Assembly (NCBI GenBank): GCA_014898415.1
Contig: RCTD01000022.1
Coordinates: 930,001 to 994,000 of the forward strand
From: Stromatinia cepivora
Taxonomy: Eukaryota > Ascomycota > Leotiomycetes > Helotiales > Sclerotiniaceae
Reading direction: 5' to 3'
DNA length: 64,000 nt
Shown in pieces: positions 1-13,599 of the stretch. The position numbers and the translations under genes are program-made. Numbering within the stretch: position 1 is the first letter of the stretch; every line of letters starts with the position of its first letter. Under the pieces are notes generated by a model. The model was not told where the DNA came from. It did not search any database and saw only the letters and a list, made by a program, of their open reading frames with translations.

Positions 1-1115
1 TATTTATTCATCAATAGCACCACAATGTACTCCCAGAACCTTGAATATTGAAAGGGAATTAGCTTTTAAGTATCTTATTCTATATTTATATAGCAAAATT
101 ATTGGTAAAGCTTTTAATAATTCTAATCCTTATTGTATCGCAATTAACCTCAATTTCGAAATACAAACTATTCGTTATATTCTATAACAAGATGTATTAT
201 GTAATAAAGGAATAAATCTACCTCGTACTCCTCGAATTAGATCTTATATAAAAAAAAAGAATGTATACTAATTCGATATATTCGATTATATTCAAAATCA
301 ATCTATATACAAACAAAAACAGCTGTAGGCCTTAAATGTAATACCTCTATTATTAAGAAGATTTTGAAGGTTTATAGAATCATCAATTGAAAGTGTAAAA
401 AGCGGCCAGAACTTATTTAGGTATATGTGTTCAAATGGTTTGTGTAGTGCCTAATATATAGAAGATTGATAATAAAGGAATGGGGATTAATTATATAAAA
501 CAATGAATACTTTATAAAACGGAGGCAAAGTAAAAGAAGAAAATAGTACTTTTGTACTCCTGTTCAGAAATGGGAATCTAGAATGGTTCAAATATATAGT
601 ATGAATAAGAATATAAAGATTATGGTCTAAAAAGGTTTTTGGGATTTTGAAAGAAGCAATTTATATATAATAAATAAAGATTTTGAAAATGAAAAATATA
701 AATATAATGCCAATTCATATCTCGAAATCCTCGATACTAAAATAAACCCTGCTTTTGAAAGATTGAATCTAGAATATGAATTTATACAGGATAATACTTC
801 TATTCATTATATCTATAAAGTACAGGATTGGTTTCAAGAAAAAGGAATCTCAATATTGAAGGATTAGCCTTTTTATTCTCCTGATTTCAATCTTATTGAA
901 TATATTTGATAGATTTTAAAAATAAGATTATATAAAATATTTCTTGATATTGCAATCAACAAAAACGAATCGGAATATACTAAACAAAAATTAAAAAGTT
1001 ATTTATAAGCAACTTAGGATACATTAGATCAAGAATTATTCGATAAATTAAGAATGAATATACCTGATAGAATTAAAGCCTATATCACAGCAAAGGACTG
1101 GTATACAAAATATTG
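1..1115 (+). pseudogene. RIP-decayed Tc1/mariner-type transposase relic, 5' end outside the window
   Basis: A broken reading frame from about 620 to 1113 keeps the C-terminal half of a DDE transposase. The piece FIQDNTSIH near 783-815 matches the 'QDNASIH' block with the second catalytic Asp, and YSPDFNLIEYI near 875-908 matches 'YSPDLNPIE' with the last acidic residue, here Glu, about 35 residues on. In-frame TAG codons stand where family members have Trp (for example just before PFYSPDF), as expected for RIP acting on TGG. The frame ends at TGA 1113-1115. The inverted repeats were not found. The element is dead; superfamily assignment is firm, family is not. Confidence 0.75.
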
Positions 1116-1287
1116 ATTAATTGTAAAGCGATAAGGATTTGAATTTTTTTTGGAGAATAGTATAGATATAGAACTTCAATATATTCAAATTTTAGATTAT
1201 AATAATTAATAATTGATTTTATAATTAAATTGAAAGATAAATGTTGAATATATAAAAAAACTGAAATTAGGTTGTGGGGTAATATAA
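1116..1287. other. AT-rich linker between the Tc1 relic and Copia A1
   Basis: No open frame or recognisable repeat. Similarity to the second Copia copy begins only at about 1288, so the junction here is either the truncation point of A1 or the end of the Tc1-type element. Confidence 0.4.
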
Positions 1288-4200
1288 GTTGATTAGTACT
1301 GTATCAAGATATTGTTTTGTTCTTAATTTTAATATATAGTTTTCTAATTGATTATTAAGGAATAATAAATATATTGGATATCCAAATCAGCTTTAATATC
1401 GACGATAAGATTAAGCATTTATAGATTAAGGAATTTCATTTTAAGGATAAATCAAAGCGAGTATAAATTACAAAAGAATTTAAATACGCTTTTCGATATT
1501 AAGAATCAGATTTCGAGATCCCAAATAATGTTTGTGATCTGTATCAAAGGAAAGGTTATTATATATAAGATTGCTTATATTTAATATAAGCCAATAAACT
1601 CTTTTATAGTTATCTTTATTATCAAAAAAGAAGGAGATTATCGAATTCAAAGAAAATCTATTTCAATAAGAAAAACCAAGTATACCTTACTAATAATATC
1701 TTTGAATTAAATTTCGATATTAAAGATATAATAAAGGAAGATTACAATTTAATAAAGGAGATTATTAGTAAAACTTCCTTTAACAAATAATATACTGATA
1801 TAGATATTTCTTTATATATATTTAATCAATCTTCATTATTTAGATCAATAGAATCTATTATTAAATAAAGAATAAAGGTTAATAAAGAAATGATGTATTA
1901 TTATTATTAAAATTTAATAGATATAGTATATAAAGATGGTTTTAAAATGTTATTTTTAAATATATTATATATATTAGAACTAGAAGTAAATTTGTTATTA
2001 AGAAAAAGGATCTACGAAATAGAATTGCAAGGGGAATTCAATTCTTATTATATATATTTCAAGAAGGATAATAAGAAAGTTATTTATATTAGAATACAAA
2101 ATGGAATATATATGGTTTCATATATAATTAAAGGATATAAAGATATAATTCTTTATTCGAATATATATTAAAATAATTAGGAAAAAGGCTTTTTTTCAGA
2201 AATAATCGATAATATCAAAGATATCGATAATGAATTAATATTTAAAGAGAAAAAGAGATATTTATTATAGTATTGAAGATTTAATTATTTAGATTTTAAT
2301 AAGATTAAGAATCTATATAAAGTATTTAATATAATCAAATCAATAAAGATCCCACTTGAATTAGATATTTGTAAAGTATATATATTCATTAAAATGATCA
2401 ATTGTATTCCGAAGTAATTAAATCTGTATAAATCAAAGAGATTTGAATTTATATATTTCGATATTACAGGATCATTCTCAAAATCGATTTAAGGGAATTG
2501 TTATTTTATATTGATTATCGATAATTATACAAAAGTAAATTGGATTATATTATTTAAACAAAAGAATAATATAATTCAAATATTGAAAACTTGGAAAAAG
2601 GAAATGGAATTGATTATTGAAGAAAAGATTATTGTAATCAGGATTGACAATATATTAGAATTTCTATAAGTTATTTGTGAATAATTATTAGATATATAAT
2701 CCAAAATTATAATAATTGTTTTTTTATATTAAAACAAATCTGTAGAATAGAATATAAAGATTGCAAAAATAGATATAAAAATAATATTAAAAGAAGTTGG
2801 ATTATTATTAAAGTTTTGGAATAAAGTTATAAAATATGATATTTATATTAAGAATTGTATTAGTATTGATTTTGATATGAATAGAATAAATCGATTCTTT
2901 ATAAAAGTTTTTATAGATATAGTATCAAATATAGAGATATATAAAATCTAAAGAAGCAAATGTTATATTTATATTAATTTCAAGATTATTCTGAAAGAAT
3001 AAAGATACAACAAATTATAGGATATTTCGAGAATCGATATATTTTTAGGATATTTAAAAGTTACAAATAAATATATCAAAATATATTTTTCAAAATTAGA
3101 TTATATATTTTAATCAAATAAAATAATTATAAATGAATTTCATCGAAAAGGAGATTTGGATTTTAAATTAAGAAATTGTAAATTAAGTTTATAAGGAATA
3201 AAGAATATAAAGTTAGATTGAAGATCTTATAATAAATTAATAATAAACAAAATACCTTCTTTATTTTCAATATTAAACGCAATATTTGTATCATTTTCGT
3301 TTCAAATGTTTTCTTTAATAGATATTATATTGAATTTAATGATTATATTAAATACTTTAATTATCGAATTAAAATCAAATAAATTAGATATATCAATATT
3401 AATATATAATAAAAATTAAAGATAAAAATATTTAAAAAATAAATCAAGAATCTTTTTCTAAGGATATTTTAGATATCGAATTTATTATTTCAAAGGTTCC
3501 AATCCAAAAGTCAACTTTTGTAGATTCTTAATTTATATTAAAAGCAAAATTTAAGATCATCTTAAATTTTGCTAATAAATTTATTTTAGTAGAATCAAAA
3601 AGTAAAATAAATCTATAATTATTTAAAACTAAACAAAAGGATATAATAAATCTTAAAGACGAATCCTTAAGATATCTAATACGAAAACGGAAAAAAAATA
3701 TAGAATAAAATCCTGAAGGAAAATAGAAAAGCAAGATTATAAAAGCATTGATTATAATATCTATACAAACTAAAATTCAAAAAAGTATAGAATACATTAT
3801 AATTACAATTTCAATTATTTACAAAATGAATCTTTATATCAAAGATAAAATTATTTTAGATTTTATAATTTCATTGATAAATATAGACAATATAAAAGAT
3901 AAAGTATATTTGATTGAAAAAATTCTGAGAATCAAAATACTAAGAATTTATAAAGAAACAATATCGGATCAAGAATATTCTGAAAAATGAAAAAAAGTTA
4001 TTCAAAAGGAAATTATATTTTTAATTCAAAATAGTATTTAGGAAGAATATATACTTTCTAAAAAAAATAATCTGGTTTTGATGAAATAAATATTTATAAT
4101 TAAGATTAAGGATAACAAAGTAAAACGATTCAAAACAAGATTAATGATTCGAAGATTCAATTAGATATTAAGAAAAGATTACAACAAAACGTTTATATTA

Positions 4201-5724
4201 ATAATGAAACTAAATATATTGAAATTATTCCTAATTATTATTGCAAAAGAAAATTTGGAATACTTATATTTCGATATCAAAAATATCTTTATTGAATTAT
4301 ATTTGAAGGAAGAGATTTATTTCGAATCATTCCAAAATATCAAAATCGAAAAAGGATATATATTACAAGCTTTACGAAATCTATATGATTTGAAGTAAAC
4401 TGAAAAGGATTAGAGTTTATTATTGAAAAAAGAGCTTTTAGATATAGATTTTATACAAAATTTGGCAGATCTATATTTGTATACATTTAAAAATTATAAT
4501 GTAATATTATTGGTATATATCGATGATATCGTTATTATATTATATATATCATTATAAATCACTTGATTCAATGAAAAGCTATCAATCTGTTTTAACATCA
4601 AGAATCTAAAAAAGATTAATAAGATTCTAAATATTAGAATCATTCGCAATAAAAAAACATATATATTAATTATAAACCAAAACGAATATTTCGATATTAT
4701 ATTAATCAAATATAATATTATATATAGACAACACTAAACTAAGAAATTGCCAATAATGAATTATACCTATTTCCAGCCAACAATTAATAATAATGAACTA
4801 ATAGATATGAACGAATATCAATAACGAATAGGAAGTATAATTCATTTAATAATATATATTCGATTAAATATAGCATTCTTAATTGAAAGACTTTTACAAT
4901 TTATAGCAAAACCAGCAAAACATTATACTATAGTTTTAAAGAATCTAATGCGATATCTACAATCAACAATCAAATAGAAGCTATAATTCGGGCCAAAAAG
5001 AATACAATCTGATATCTGCAAAGAATACAATATATTTAATAATACAATAAAGATATATATAGATACAGATTAGATTAATAACAAATATAACCGGAAAAGT
5101 GTTTCAAAAGAAATTGTGATATTCTATAAAGACTCTATATTATAAATTAGCAAAAAACAAGTATTTATAGCTACCTCTAATATAGAATCAGAATATATTG
5201 TGATAATAATATTCATCAAACAAAAAAGATAGATTATACAAATACTCAAAGATCTATTCAAATCAAATTATATTAAAAAGAACAGAAATACAATTCAGAT
5301 ACTTGATAATAATTAGGGCATTTTAGTTTTAATCAAGAATTTATATTTGTATAAACGATCCAAATATATAGATATCAATTATCATTTTATCAAAGATTTA
5401 ATAAAAAAGAAGAAAATCGCTATTAATTATATCAATATATACAATATAATTACCAACGGAATAACGAAGCCTTATACAAAGATTGCTTTCGAAAAGTTCA
5501 AGAAAATGTTAGGATTAATAATCTAGAAAGATCGAATAGGATATCCTCAATAAAGGAGTATTAGAAATAAAGCCATTATAGAATTAGAATTGAGATTATG
5601 TGATTACAATGATATACAAACTATATTTAGGGATAACCTCAAATCTACTCCTATTAGAATTATAGATCCTTAGTTCAACCTATATAATCAACAATACTAC
5701 TACTTCCTGCACCAAAAGTTAATA
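1288..5724 (+). mobile_element. Copia (Ty1) LTR retrotransposon A1, 5'-truncated and RIP-decayed
   Basis: Collinear with the better preserved copy A2 (12980-17406) from about 1288 onward, so the 5' LTR and gag are missing. Order of remnants: protease/GAG-pre-integrase (about 1920-2460), integrase core (2460-3200), Copia-type reverse transcriptase (about 3750-4700, with a readable YIDDIV at about 4515) and RNase H (about 5040-5560). The frame is broken by many TAG and TAA codons. The 3' LTR is at 5559-5724. Substitutions against A2 are almost all C/T and G/A. Confidence 0.85.
5559..5724 (+). repeat. 3' LTR of Copia A1 (166 bp)
   Basis: Same length as both LTRs of A2 (166 bp). It starts TATTAGAAAT where the least mutated copy reads TGTTGGAAAT, and ends AAAAGTTAATA where that copy reads AAAAGTTAACA. 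Both are RIP-type changes of the canonical TG...CA ends. Confidence 0.8.
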
Positions 5725-6382
5725 ATTCCTTTGATAAAAGGAAGTGGTTTCTGAAATAGATGATTGTGTATTACTCTAGAAATAGATTTAGTTAAATTAT
5801 ACTTTTAAAGATTGATATTTTGATTTATTATTTGTATTGGATTTATTAATTCTTTTTGCTTAATTTATTAATCCTTTAAAAGAATATTAAAATCTTCTTT
5901 CGTATTTAACTCTTTTAAAGCTTTCTTCTCAGCTATTGTTTATCTAGTACAATTGAGATTCGTCTGTTCAATCTTCTTAGATCTCGAAATCTTAGGTATA
6001 ATAATAATCGATAAAAACTTGATTAAAACAAAAACGAAAATATAAAAAAAGGATCTATATATTTTTAAAAATTCATTTATTTTATTTCATTATTGCGATC
6101 AATACGCTGTAATCTAGTAATTACAGGTATTTTCAATTGCTATATTGTAGGATCGATTATTTTTTTATATTCTTTTAATGGAAAATTTTCTTTTTATTAT
6201 TCGAAATCTTGATTTCGAAGAATATCGCAAATAGCAAGCCAGAGATTAAAAGAAATTTGTGATTTATATATAATCAAATTCTTCTTTATTTCAAAAATAC
6301 TAAAATTATTTCAGGTTTATATATTATACTACTCCTTTGTTAATGTTTGTCTATAATCGTTTCATATATTTATTTACGAATT
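5725..6382. other. AT-rich unassigned sequence
   Basis: No gene, LTR pair or recognisable domain. Composition matches the RIP-mutated elements on both sides, so it is probably old repeat sequence beyond recognition. Confidence 0.4.
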
Positions 6383-6720
6383 ATATGAATTGCTACTTGT
6401 CGGGACAACTGTACACGGGGAAGTGAAGCTTATCAACGAACGTATAGAACTCTTTGTTAATACGTTTTGATTTGCCTAGAGAACTAGAATCTATGGAGGG
6501 TGAAGATCTATATAATGGTGCATGCCGAGGCACTAGTGCGAGCACTAGTGCGCACGTGATCCTTACCATCCTTACCATCCTTACCATGAACGTGATTCAT
6601 ATTCCGACACTACTTTCTATATTTTTCCATTTATTTCAGATCGCCTTTCGATTTGGAGAGTGTATCATGGAAAGCCCTATGATCCTCTGTATCCTATGAA
6701 AGATCAAAGCATATATTTTC
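6383..6720. other. Less-mutated island inside the AT-rich block
   Basis: About 340 bp of near-normal base composition between long AT-rich stretches. It contains two copies of the perfect 10-bp palindrome GCACTAGTGC (6530-6539 and 6542-6551), a CACGTG at 6553-6558, and three tandem copies of ATCCTTACC (6559-6585). Short open frames exist on both strands but resemble nothing I know. It may be an LTR or UTR fragment of a younger element; no second copy is in the window. Confidence 0.5.
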
Positions 6721-7177
6721 CAATCGAAATGAAGGATCTTCTAATCTTTACCAATCTATCAATTGATAAAATAATCCTGATATACTAATAAACAAAGATC
6801 TAATCTAATCAAAATATATATCAATTAAATAATTATTCATTTGTTCTATATATATAACTCTTGATTCATATAATCAAAAGCAAATCATTCAATTCTTTTA
6901 CTCTATCAATCATATATACCACCTATTCCCAGATCCCTGAAAGTGCTCTGTAATCATATTATCCCGTGATAATTTCCTTTTTTAATAATCCATTTTCATT
7001 TATATTATCCAAATTCTTATCAATATTCAATTCTATCGATTGATAGAATATTCATCGAATATATTTTTTAATAACAGAATCCTGATAAGAAATTCGGGTA
7101 ATTGTTATAGAAATAAATATAGAGGAAGATTTAATTATACTTTATAATCGAGATTCGAAAGATCCATTAATGTTTAA

Positions 7178-7710
7178 TCATCGATTAATTAAATTCAAAT
7201 TATTATATTCGTTATATCGATCTAAAAGCTTTTTCACTAATTGATTATATTTATCTAGAATAATATTTATATCATTATTATTGGAATCCTTCAAAAAGTT
7301 AAGATTCTTAATTTGGATTATTGATTTCTTTATTATAAGCATTATTGATTTTATTAAAACTATTAATAATTCTCGATGGACGATCGATAATATTATACTA
7401 ATTTTAGGAATTAGATTTAGTTTATCAAAACTTATCGAAAATGAGAATAGTATATTAATTATTGAAATCTTTTCCTTTTTAAACCTTTTAAAATTCAATG
7501 GTTTAATACTAAATTATTATAGATCTTTATCATTATTATCAAAAAGTTTAGCTGATTCCAACACTTTTCTTTGATAAAAGCCGATTTGAAAGCTTTCTCG
7601 ATAAATTTCGTTTTAACTATTCGAGATAAAACAATCCGTAATTTCTTTGTTACCGCTCTACTGATATTTCTCTTGGAGGAGATTGATCGGTTAATAATAA
7701 TACTATTCAC
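7178..7710 (-). pseudogene. Frameshifted relic of an unidentified protein
   Basis: Two abutting minus-strand frames (7710-7495 and 7498-7178) read as one basic, Ile/Lys/Asn-rich protein of about 175 residues if one frameshift near 7497 is allowed. The first part contains FIEKAFKSAFIKEKCWNQ, the second SIVHREL and a C-terminal LDKYNQLVKKLLDRYN stretch that could form a helix. I do not recognise the family. It lies in transposon-rich, RIP-mutated DNA, so it is probably a repeat-borne accessory frame rather than a host gene. Confidence 0.35.
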
Positions 7711-8642
7711 TATTATTATAGTGGAAGACTTAGTTATATAGTTTAAAAGAGTAATCGAATATATAATGGTTGAAGTTAAAATATAAGTATATTGAATATT
7801 GAATTTATTTTGCTTGTTTTTCAGAAGAATTCTTTGAAGAAAATCTTCTTATTTATAATATTTGATAAGATTCTATGAAATTCTATAATATTCTATGATT
7901 ATAAATAAGATCGATTTAAATCGAATCTTATAGAATCATTTTATATAATGAAATGAAATAGTAACCAATAATATTTAACCTTAGAAATAAGAAAGTTCTA
8001 TACGCTTCCATTATATTCTATTCCATTATAAATCATTCTAATATGATATATGATCGAAATTTCATATAATAATAAGATTTAATAATATTAAATTATATTA
8101 TTAATATATCACGTGATCATATAACCATCGGTTCGGTTAATATTATTAAGTGATTTAATAAACTTATTAGAAATTCTTACTTTTGGTTTTGCTTTTAATT
8201 ATCTTTCGATATACCGACTTCGCTAATAGAATACAAACGGATTTCGATAATCGAATCGGAGAAACCTTAAAGATCTCTTCCTTATCCTCCTTATTAATAA
8301 TATCCTCCAGCTTATCATCATTTACTAGCTTATCCATCGACTATTAATATAATTATATAATTATTAATAAGAAAAACAATGAATTATACCCAATATATTG
8401 ATAAAATATCATTACAAATCTATATACATCTCTATCAATTTTATTAACTTCTCTATTTGTATATTTAATACCAATATAATTTCCTTTATATTATAAGGTA
8501 ATTATATCAAATTATATTTCTTCTATTTGCAAAAGAAAACCTTTACTTTCTATATGAATTTAATTTACCGACCCTCTAATTTCCTCAACAATATAGCCTC
8601 TTCAAACAAATCCATTTCGACCACTTATTATTCGCAATAAAA
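7711..8642. other. AT-rich unassigned sequence
   Basis: No coding frame or repeat boundary could be placed. A TCACGTGATC motif at 8109-8118 is one of the few unmutated CG-containing spots. Confidence 0.35.
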
Positions 8643-9138
8643 TTATAATAAACGATTTATTGCAGAATTAATATTTTCTAATAATACTATACAGGGTTTC
8701 TTCTTTCGAGTATATTCTGTACATACCAAATCAGATCCTTTTGGAAAAAAGCATTCCTTATTTATTACCTTTTCTTCAAACAAAGATTTTATATTATTAT
8801 AATAAACAATATATTTAATATAACGAAGATATATCGGATATATGAATTGTAAAGATATATAAATCAAATATACTATCAATTCAGGAAAAGACTGAAATAT
8901 AATAAAGAGAATAACAAAAGTTTTAAAATATGATATTATAATTACAATACAAAAATACAAAATTTCGAAGATAGGATTCCGATAGGTTTATATAACCTTC
9001 AAAAAGCAGATTACACATATTTTTGTTATTATTATTATTGTTATTTATCTTTTTATTTATTATATAAAAATTATTATATATTATAACCACCTTATCGATC
9101 GATAGTTTTCTATAATTACAAACAAACCAATAATTCAT
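8643..9138 (-). pseudogene. Degenerate frame with a cysteine-containing basic motif
   Basis: Two overlapping minus-strand frames (9138-8923 and 8960-8643). Near the end of the second lie a CFF and then VCTEYTRKKKPC, which resembles a C-x2-C/basic motif with one Cys replaced (TGT to TAT would be a RIP change). The N-terminal side has an Asn run. Proteins with such a 'C..C-RKKK-C' element occur repeatedly in fungal genomes, but I cannot name the family. It is probably a dispersed-repeat relic. Confidence 0.3.
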
Positions 9139-9399
9139 TGATTTCTTGGGAGTGAAATCTTAAAGGAAAGACTTTATTATAATTGTTAGAAGGATATTAT
9201 TAATAAAGTTAGGAATCTCTACAAAAAAGCGATTTCATTTTTAAAAACAAATATACAATCGATAATCTGCTATTGATTGATTAAAAAACTCTATAAAATC
9301 TCTACATTCATTAAATTCTAATATATGATCAACAGTTTATTATCGTTCTGATATCATTCTTTATTAGATTTAAAAGAAAGAGATTCTTCTGGTTAGAAA
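9139..9399. other. AT-rich unassigned sequence left of B2
   Basis: Not alignable by eye to the matching part of B1. The true 5' end of B2 is therefore uncertain and may be truncated or replaced here. Confidence 0.35.
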
Positions 9400-11725
9400 A
9401 GGATAATGAAAAGTTTTATAATTATTTTAGGACTAATTGATTCTTTACCATTTGTAACTCTGACAATTTTAGATAAACTTTGGTTATTAAAGATTCAAAT
9501 AAAATTTGATTATTTTAATCGATATTTCAAATAATTTAAAAAAAAACTTTATATCATTTTCTATTTAAATAATTTCTTTATTATTCAATTATTCTTTTGT
9601 AAATGAAAAATCAATTGATTAATTCAACAAAATATTGATCAATAAAATGATCAATTCAAAGAATATTAGAATTGAAAAGATTTATAATTGAATAGATCAA
9701 TTGTAATTAATAATATATAACAAGAACTTTCAAATTTGAATATAATATAGATTTTTATTGAAAAAAAAGAAGTTTTAATTCCTTTTAAATTCAATCTATT
9801 TTATTTCTAATTAATTATATTATTATTATAGATTTACGAATATTTTCTTTATATATTGTTTAAGGTTTTCAATTTATATATATTCAAGTTTAATAAATTC
9901 TAATTAGAACATAAAAGAAATAAACAAATTGAACTCTTTAATATTACTTTGAAAAAATTCAATAATATAATAGATTTTCGATAGAATAAATAATATATAA
10001 AAAAGAAAATATTAATTATTTTAATCGAATTCAAGAATATGAAAGTTCGAAAAAAACTTGATCAAGTATTAACCGAAATCGATTCAAAATCTGAAATATT
10101 ATTTGAATATCGATAATACTATCGAGTTTTTTTCCAAATATAAATCAAATATTTTATCTTTTAATCGATCTTATAATTATAAAATTATATTGGAAAATAA
10201 AGAAGACAAAGCTTTATATTATAATCTATTTTATAAAATATCTTTAAAATAATTAGAAATTATTAAAAAATATATTATAGATAATTTTAATAAAAGTTTT
10301 ATTGAATTTAATCAAACCCTTTATACCGCACCCACCTTATCCACCAGAAAATCCAATGATAACTCGAAATTCCATACAAACTCCAAATTACTGAATTCCT
10401 CAATATATAAAAATTAATATCCTCTTCTTTTGATTGATAAAATACTTTTTTGATTTTCTAATATTAAGATTTTTATTAAATTTGATATTTATTAAACTTT
10501 CTATTATATAAAAATGAATTCTATTTCGAAAGAATATATTATTTTTCAAATATGATATAGAATATATAAATATAAGATTATATTATTCGAATTAATGAAT
10601 GATTTTGTAATCTATTAATATTATATAAATGATATTTTATTCAATGATTTGGATATCTTTTGTACAATATATTTCATCGATATTTTAATTTATTTCGAGA
10701 ATAAAAAGGAATATCAGATTTATATTAAATCAATTCTCGAATAACTAAAAACTATTAATTTATAAATAGATTTCAAGAAATATAAATTCAATATTATATA
10801 TATCAAATATTTAGACTTTATTATTTTTATTAAAGAAATAAAAATAAATCTTGAAACGATTGAAATAATTAAGAATTGAATTTTTCCAACAATAATAAAA
10901 GAGATTCAATTATTTTTCGGTTTTTATAACTTTTATTAAGAATTCATTAAGGATTATAATATAATAACAAAACTTTTCAATAAATTTATTAAAACAAACA
11001 TTAAATTTGTATTCGATAAAATATACTAAAATATATTCAATATCTTGAAAAAAAAACTTATCTTAATTTTGTTTTTGTAATACTATAATCACTGATTTTC
11101 TTATATATTCGAAACAAATATATTTGATAAAATAATTATTAATATATTATTATAATAATATAACAAAGATTGATTATCTATAGTTGATTTTTTCAAAACT
11201 ATAATTATTATTGAATTGAATTACGAAGTTTATAATAAGGAAATATTATTAATCATTTGATCTTTCAATTATTAAAAAATAGAATTTGTTAATTCATTAT
11301 AAAAATCAAGATTTATATCAATTATAAAGCCCTCGAATATTTTATGATTATTAAAATCCTTAATATCCGATAAATTTGTTAAACAAAAGTATTAATCAAT
11401 TATAATTTTATTATTATTTATTATTTTAAAAAGAATAATCTTTTTATTGATATTTTAATTTATCGAATTGATAAATTAGATTTCCAGAATTATATTAAAA
11501 AGAAGAATCGTTTTCAATAATTTATTAAAAATAATCAAATTGATATCGAAATTATAAAAAAGGTTTTACGAAAATATTATTTAGATAAAATAATAATTGT
11601 TAATCTCGATTTAAATAAAATCATTTTTCGATTTGATTTAATTAATTATATTTTTAAAGCAAATAAAATCACAAATAATTTGTTAATATTTAGAATACAA
11701 ATTATCAAAAATTAAAAATATATAT
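9400..11725 (+). mobile_element. Ty3/gypsy element B2, left (5') part, interrupted by B1
   Basis: Sense strand is plus. From about 9.42 kb it aligns with the reverse complement of B1 (31.8-32.1 kb). A decayed reverse transcriptase/RNase H runs about 10.3-11.3 kb, with FNQTLYT at the N-terminal side, YPLLLIDKI, and an ILIYFENKKEYQIYIK block that corresponds to the conserved segment just after the catalytic YxDD. The element is cut at 11725 by insertion of B1 and resumes at 34457; TATAT stands on both sides of B1. No 5' LTR was found. Confidence 0.7.
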
Positions 11726-11929
11726 TGTGACGTACAAGAGCCGTAGTAGAGCTGAATAAACAGGGTTAATTATGTTTCTTAGAATCTATAATTGAAGAAT
11801 TATGGCTTATAAAGAACAACTAAATATATATACACAAATATCCATTCGTGGATTGCGGGGCTATATGCATGCATTATTAGGGTCATCATTTTACTATATT
11901 AAATCGTATAATTCGTAATATATATATAT
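11726..11929 (-). repeat. 3' LTR of B1, first segment (204 bp)
   Basis: On the plus strand it starts TGTGACGTACAAGAGC, matching the 5' LTR at 34174 (there TATAATATACAAAAGC after RIP). The LTR is interrupted after 11929 by Copia A2 and its TSD, and continues at 17412-17489; the total of 282 bp matches the 283-bp partner. Confidence 0.85.
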
Positions 11930-12095
11930 TGTTGGAAATGAGGCCATCATAGGATTAGAATTGAGGTCACGTGATCACAATGGTGCATAAACCATATTTG
12001 GGGATAACCTCAATTCTATTTTTATTAGAATTATAAATCCTTAGTTCAATCTATATAATCAACAATATTACTACTTCCTATATCAAAAGTTAACA
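11930..12095 (+). repeat. 5' LTR of Copia A2
   Basis: 166 bp starting TGTTGGAAATGAGG and ending AAAAGTTAACA. It keeps several CG- and GG-rich spots that are mutated in the 3' partner, for example GTCACGTGATC against a run of A/T in the other copy. Confidence 0.9.
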
Positions 12096-13599
12096 AATTA
12101 TGAAATCCGATTATATAATAGTGATTAAAAAATAAAGCAAATCGAAAAAGATTAGTATAATTAATAAGGGTGAAACAGAGTGAAAATCAGAGTTTTTATA
12201 TAATATTATCGAAGTAAAATTAAAATATAATAATATAGTTTATAACTCATAATATTATAGACCAGAGTGGAAAGCAATTTGTATAATATTGATACAGAAT
12301 TATAATAGAAGTGTAAAGCAAGTTCGTATAACTACAAGAAAATATATTACAATATGATTTTATGAATTTTCTTATTGTTTTATTTTTATATTTCTTTATT
12401 ATTCTGAATCTATTTATTGTATATTTTTTAAGATCGTTTTAAAAACCCAAAGATTATCTTCGATATTTATCAAACAATAAGAAATCTTTATAATATCGGA
12501 ATCAAATAATTTTTCGAAGTTCAATTAAAACAATTATAAACGATAATTTAAATAAATAAAGATACAATTGAAAGGGAAAGGATGATTTTATATAATTGAT
12601 CAAACATTAAACGAATATATATAGATTACAGAATTCAATATAATATCTATTTACGAAATAAATGATTGTATATATTATAATGTCGAATTGAAAACGGAAT
12701 ACTTAAAGAGCGAAGCGAATATATTATTGTATATTTGTATAATATTCAATAATAACGATGAAATCTTCATTAACGAATATTCAATAGTATATATATTCTG
12801 GAGATACCTTAAATCAAAATATATTAAAATCAATATAATTATAATCAATATATATATAACGATAATCCAAAACTTCAAATTCCAATCTGATATTTATCCC
12901 AATATAATTATTATCGAAGTTTAGGATAAATTGAAAAAATACAAAAAGAAATTAAAAACTATAAACGATAATTATCAATCAATATATCAAGATATTATTT
13001 TATTTTTAGTTTTAATATATAATCTTTTAATCGATTATTAAGGAGTAATGGATATATTGGATATCCAAATCAATTTTAGTATCGATAATAAAATCAAGTA
13101 TTTGTAAATTAAAGAACTTTATTTTAAAGATAGATTAAAATGAGTACAAATTACAAAAGGATTTAGATATATTTCTTAATACCAAAAATCAGATTTCGAA
13201 ATCCCAAATAATATTTGCGATCTATATTAAAGGGAAGATCATTATATATAAGACTACCTGTATTTAATATAAGCCAACAAACTCCTTTGCAATTACCTTT
13301 ATTATCAAAGAAGAAAAGAATCATCGAATCCGAAGAAGATTTATTTCAATAAGAAAGATCAAGTATATTCTATTAACAATATCTCTGAATCAAATTCTGA
13401 TATTAAAAATATAATAAAAGAAGATTATAATTTAACAAAGAAAATCATTAGTAAAGCTTCCCCTAACAAATGGTATACCGATATAGATGCTTTTTTATAT
13501 ATATTTGATCAATCTTCATTATTTAGATTAATAGAATCTATTGTTAAACGAAGAATAAAGATTAATGAAGGAATGATGTATTATCGCTATTAAGGTTTA
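12096..13599 (+). pseudogene. Copia A2 gag and 5' pol region, decayed
   Basis: Between the 5' LTR and the readable pol frame. A frame at 12688-12924 is rich in Ile and Tyr and may be a gag remnant. From 12980 the sequence parallels A1, and IINEGMMYY-like codons lead into the protease region. No intact motif is left to fix domain borders. Confidence 0.5.
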
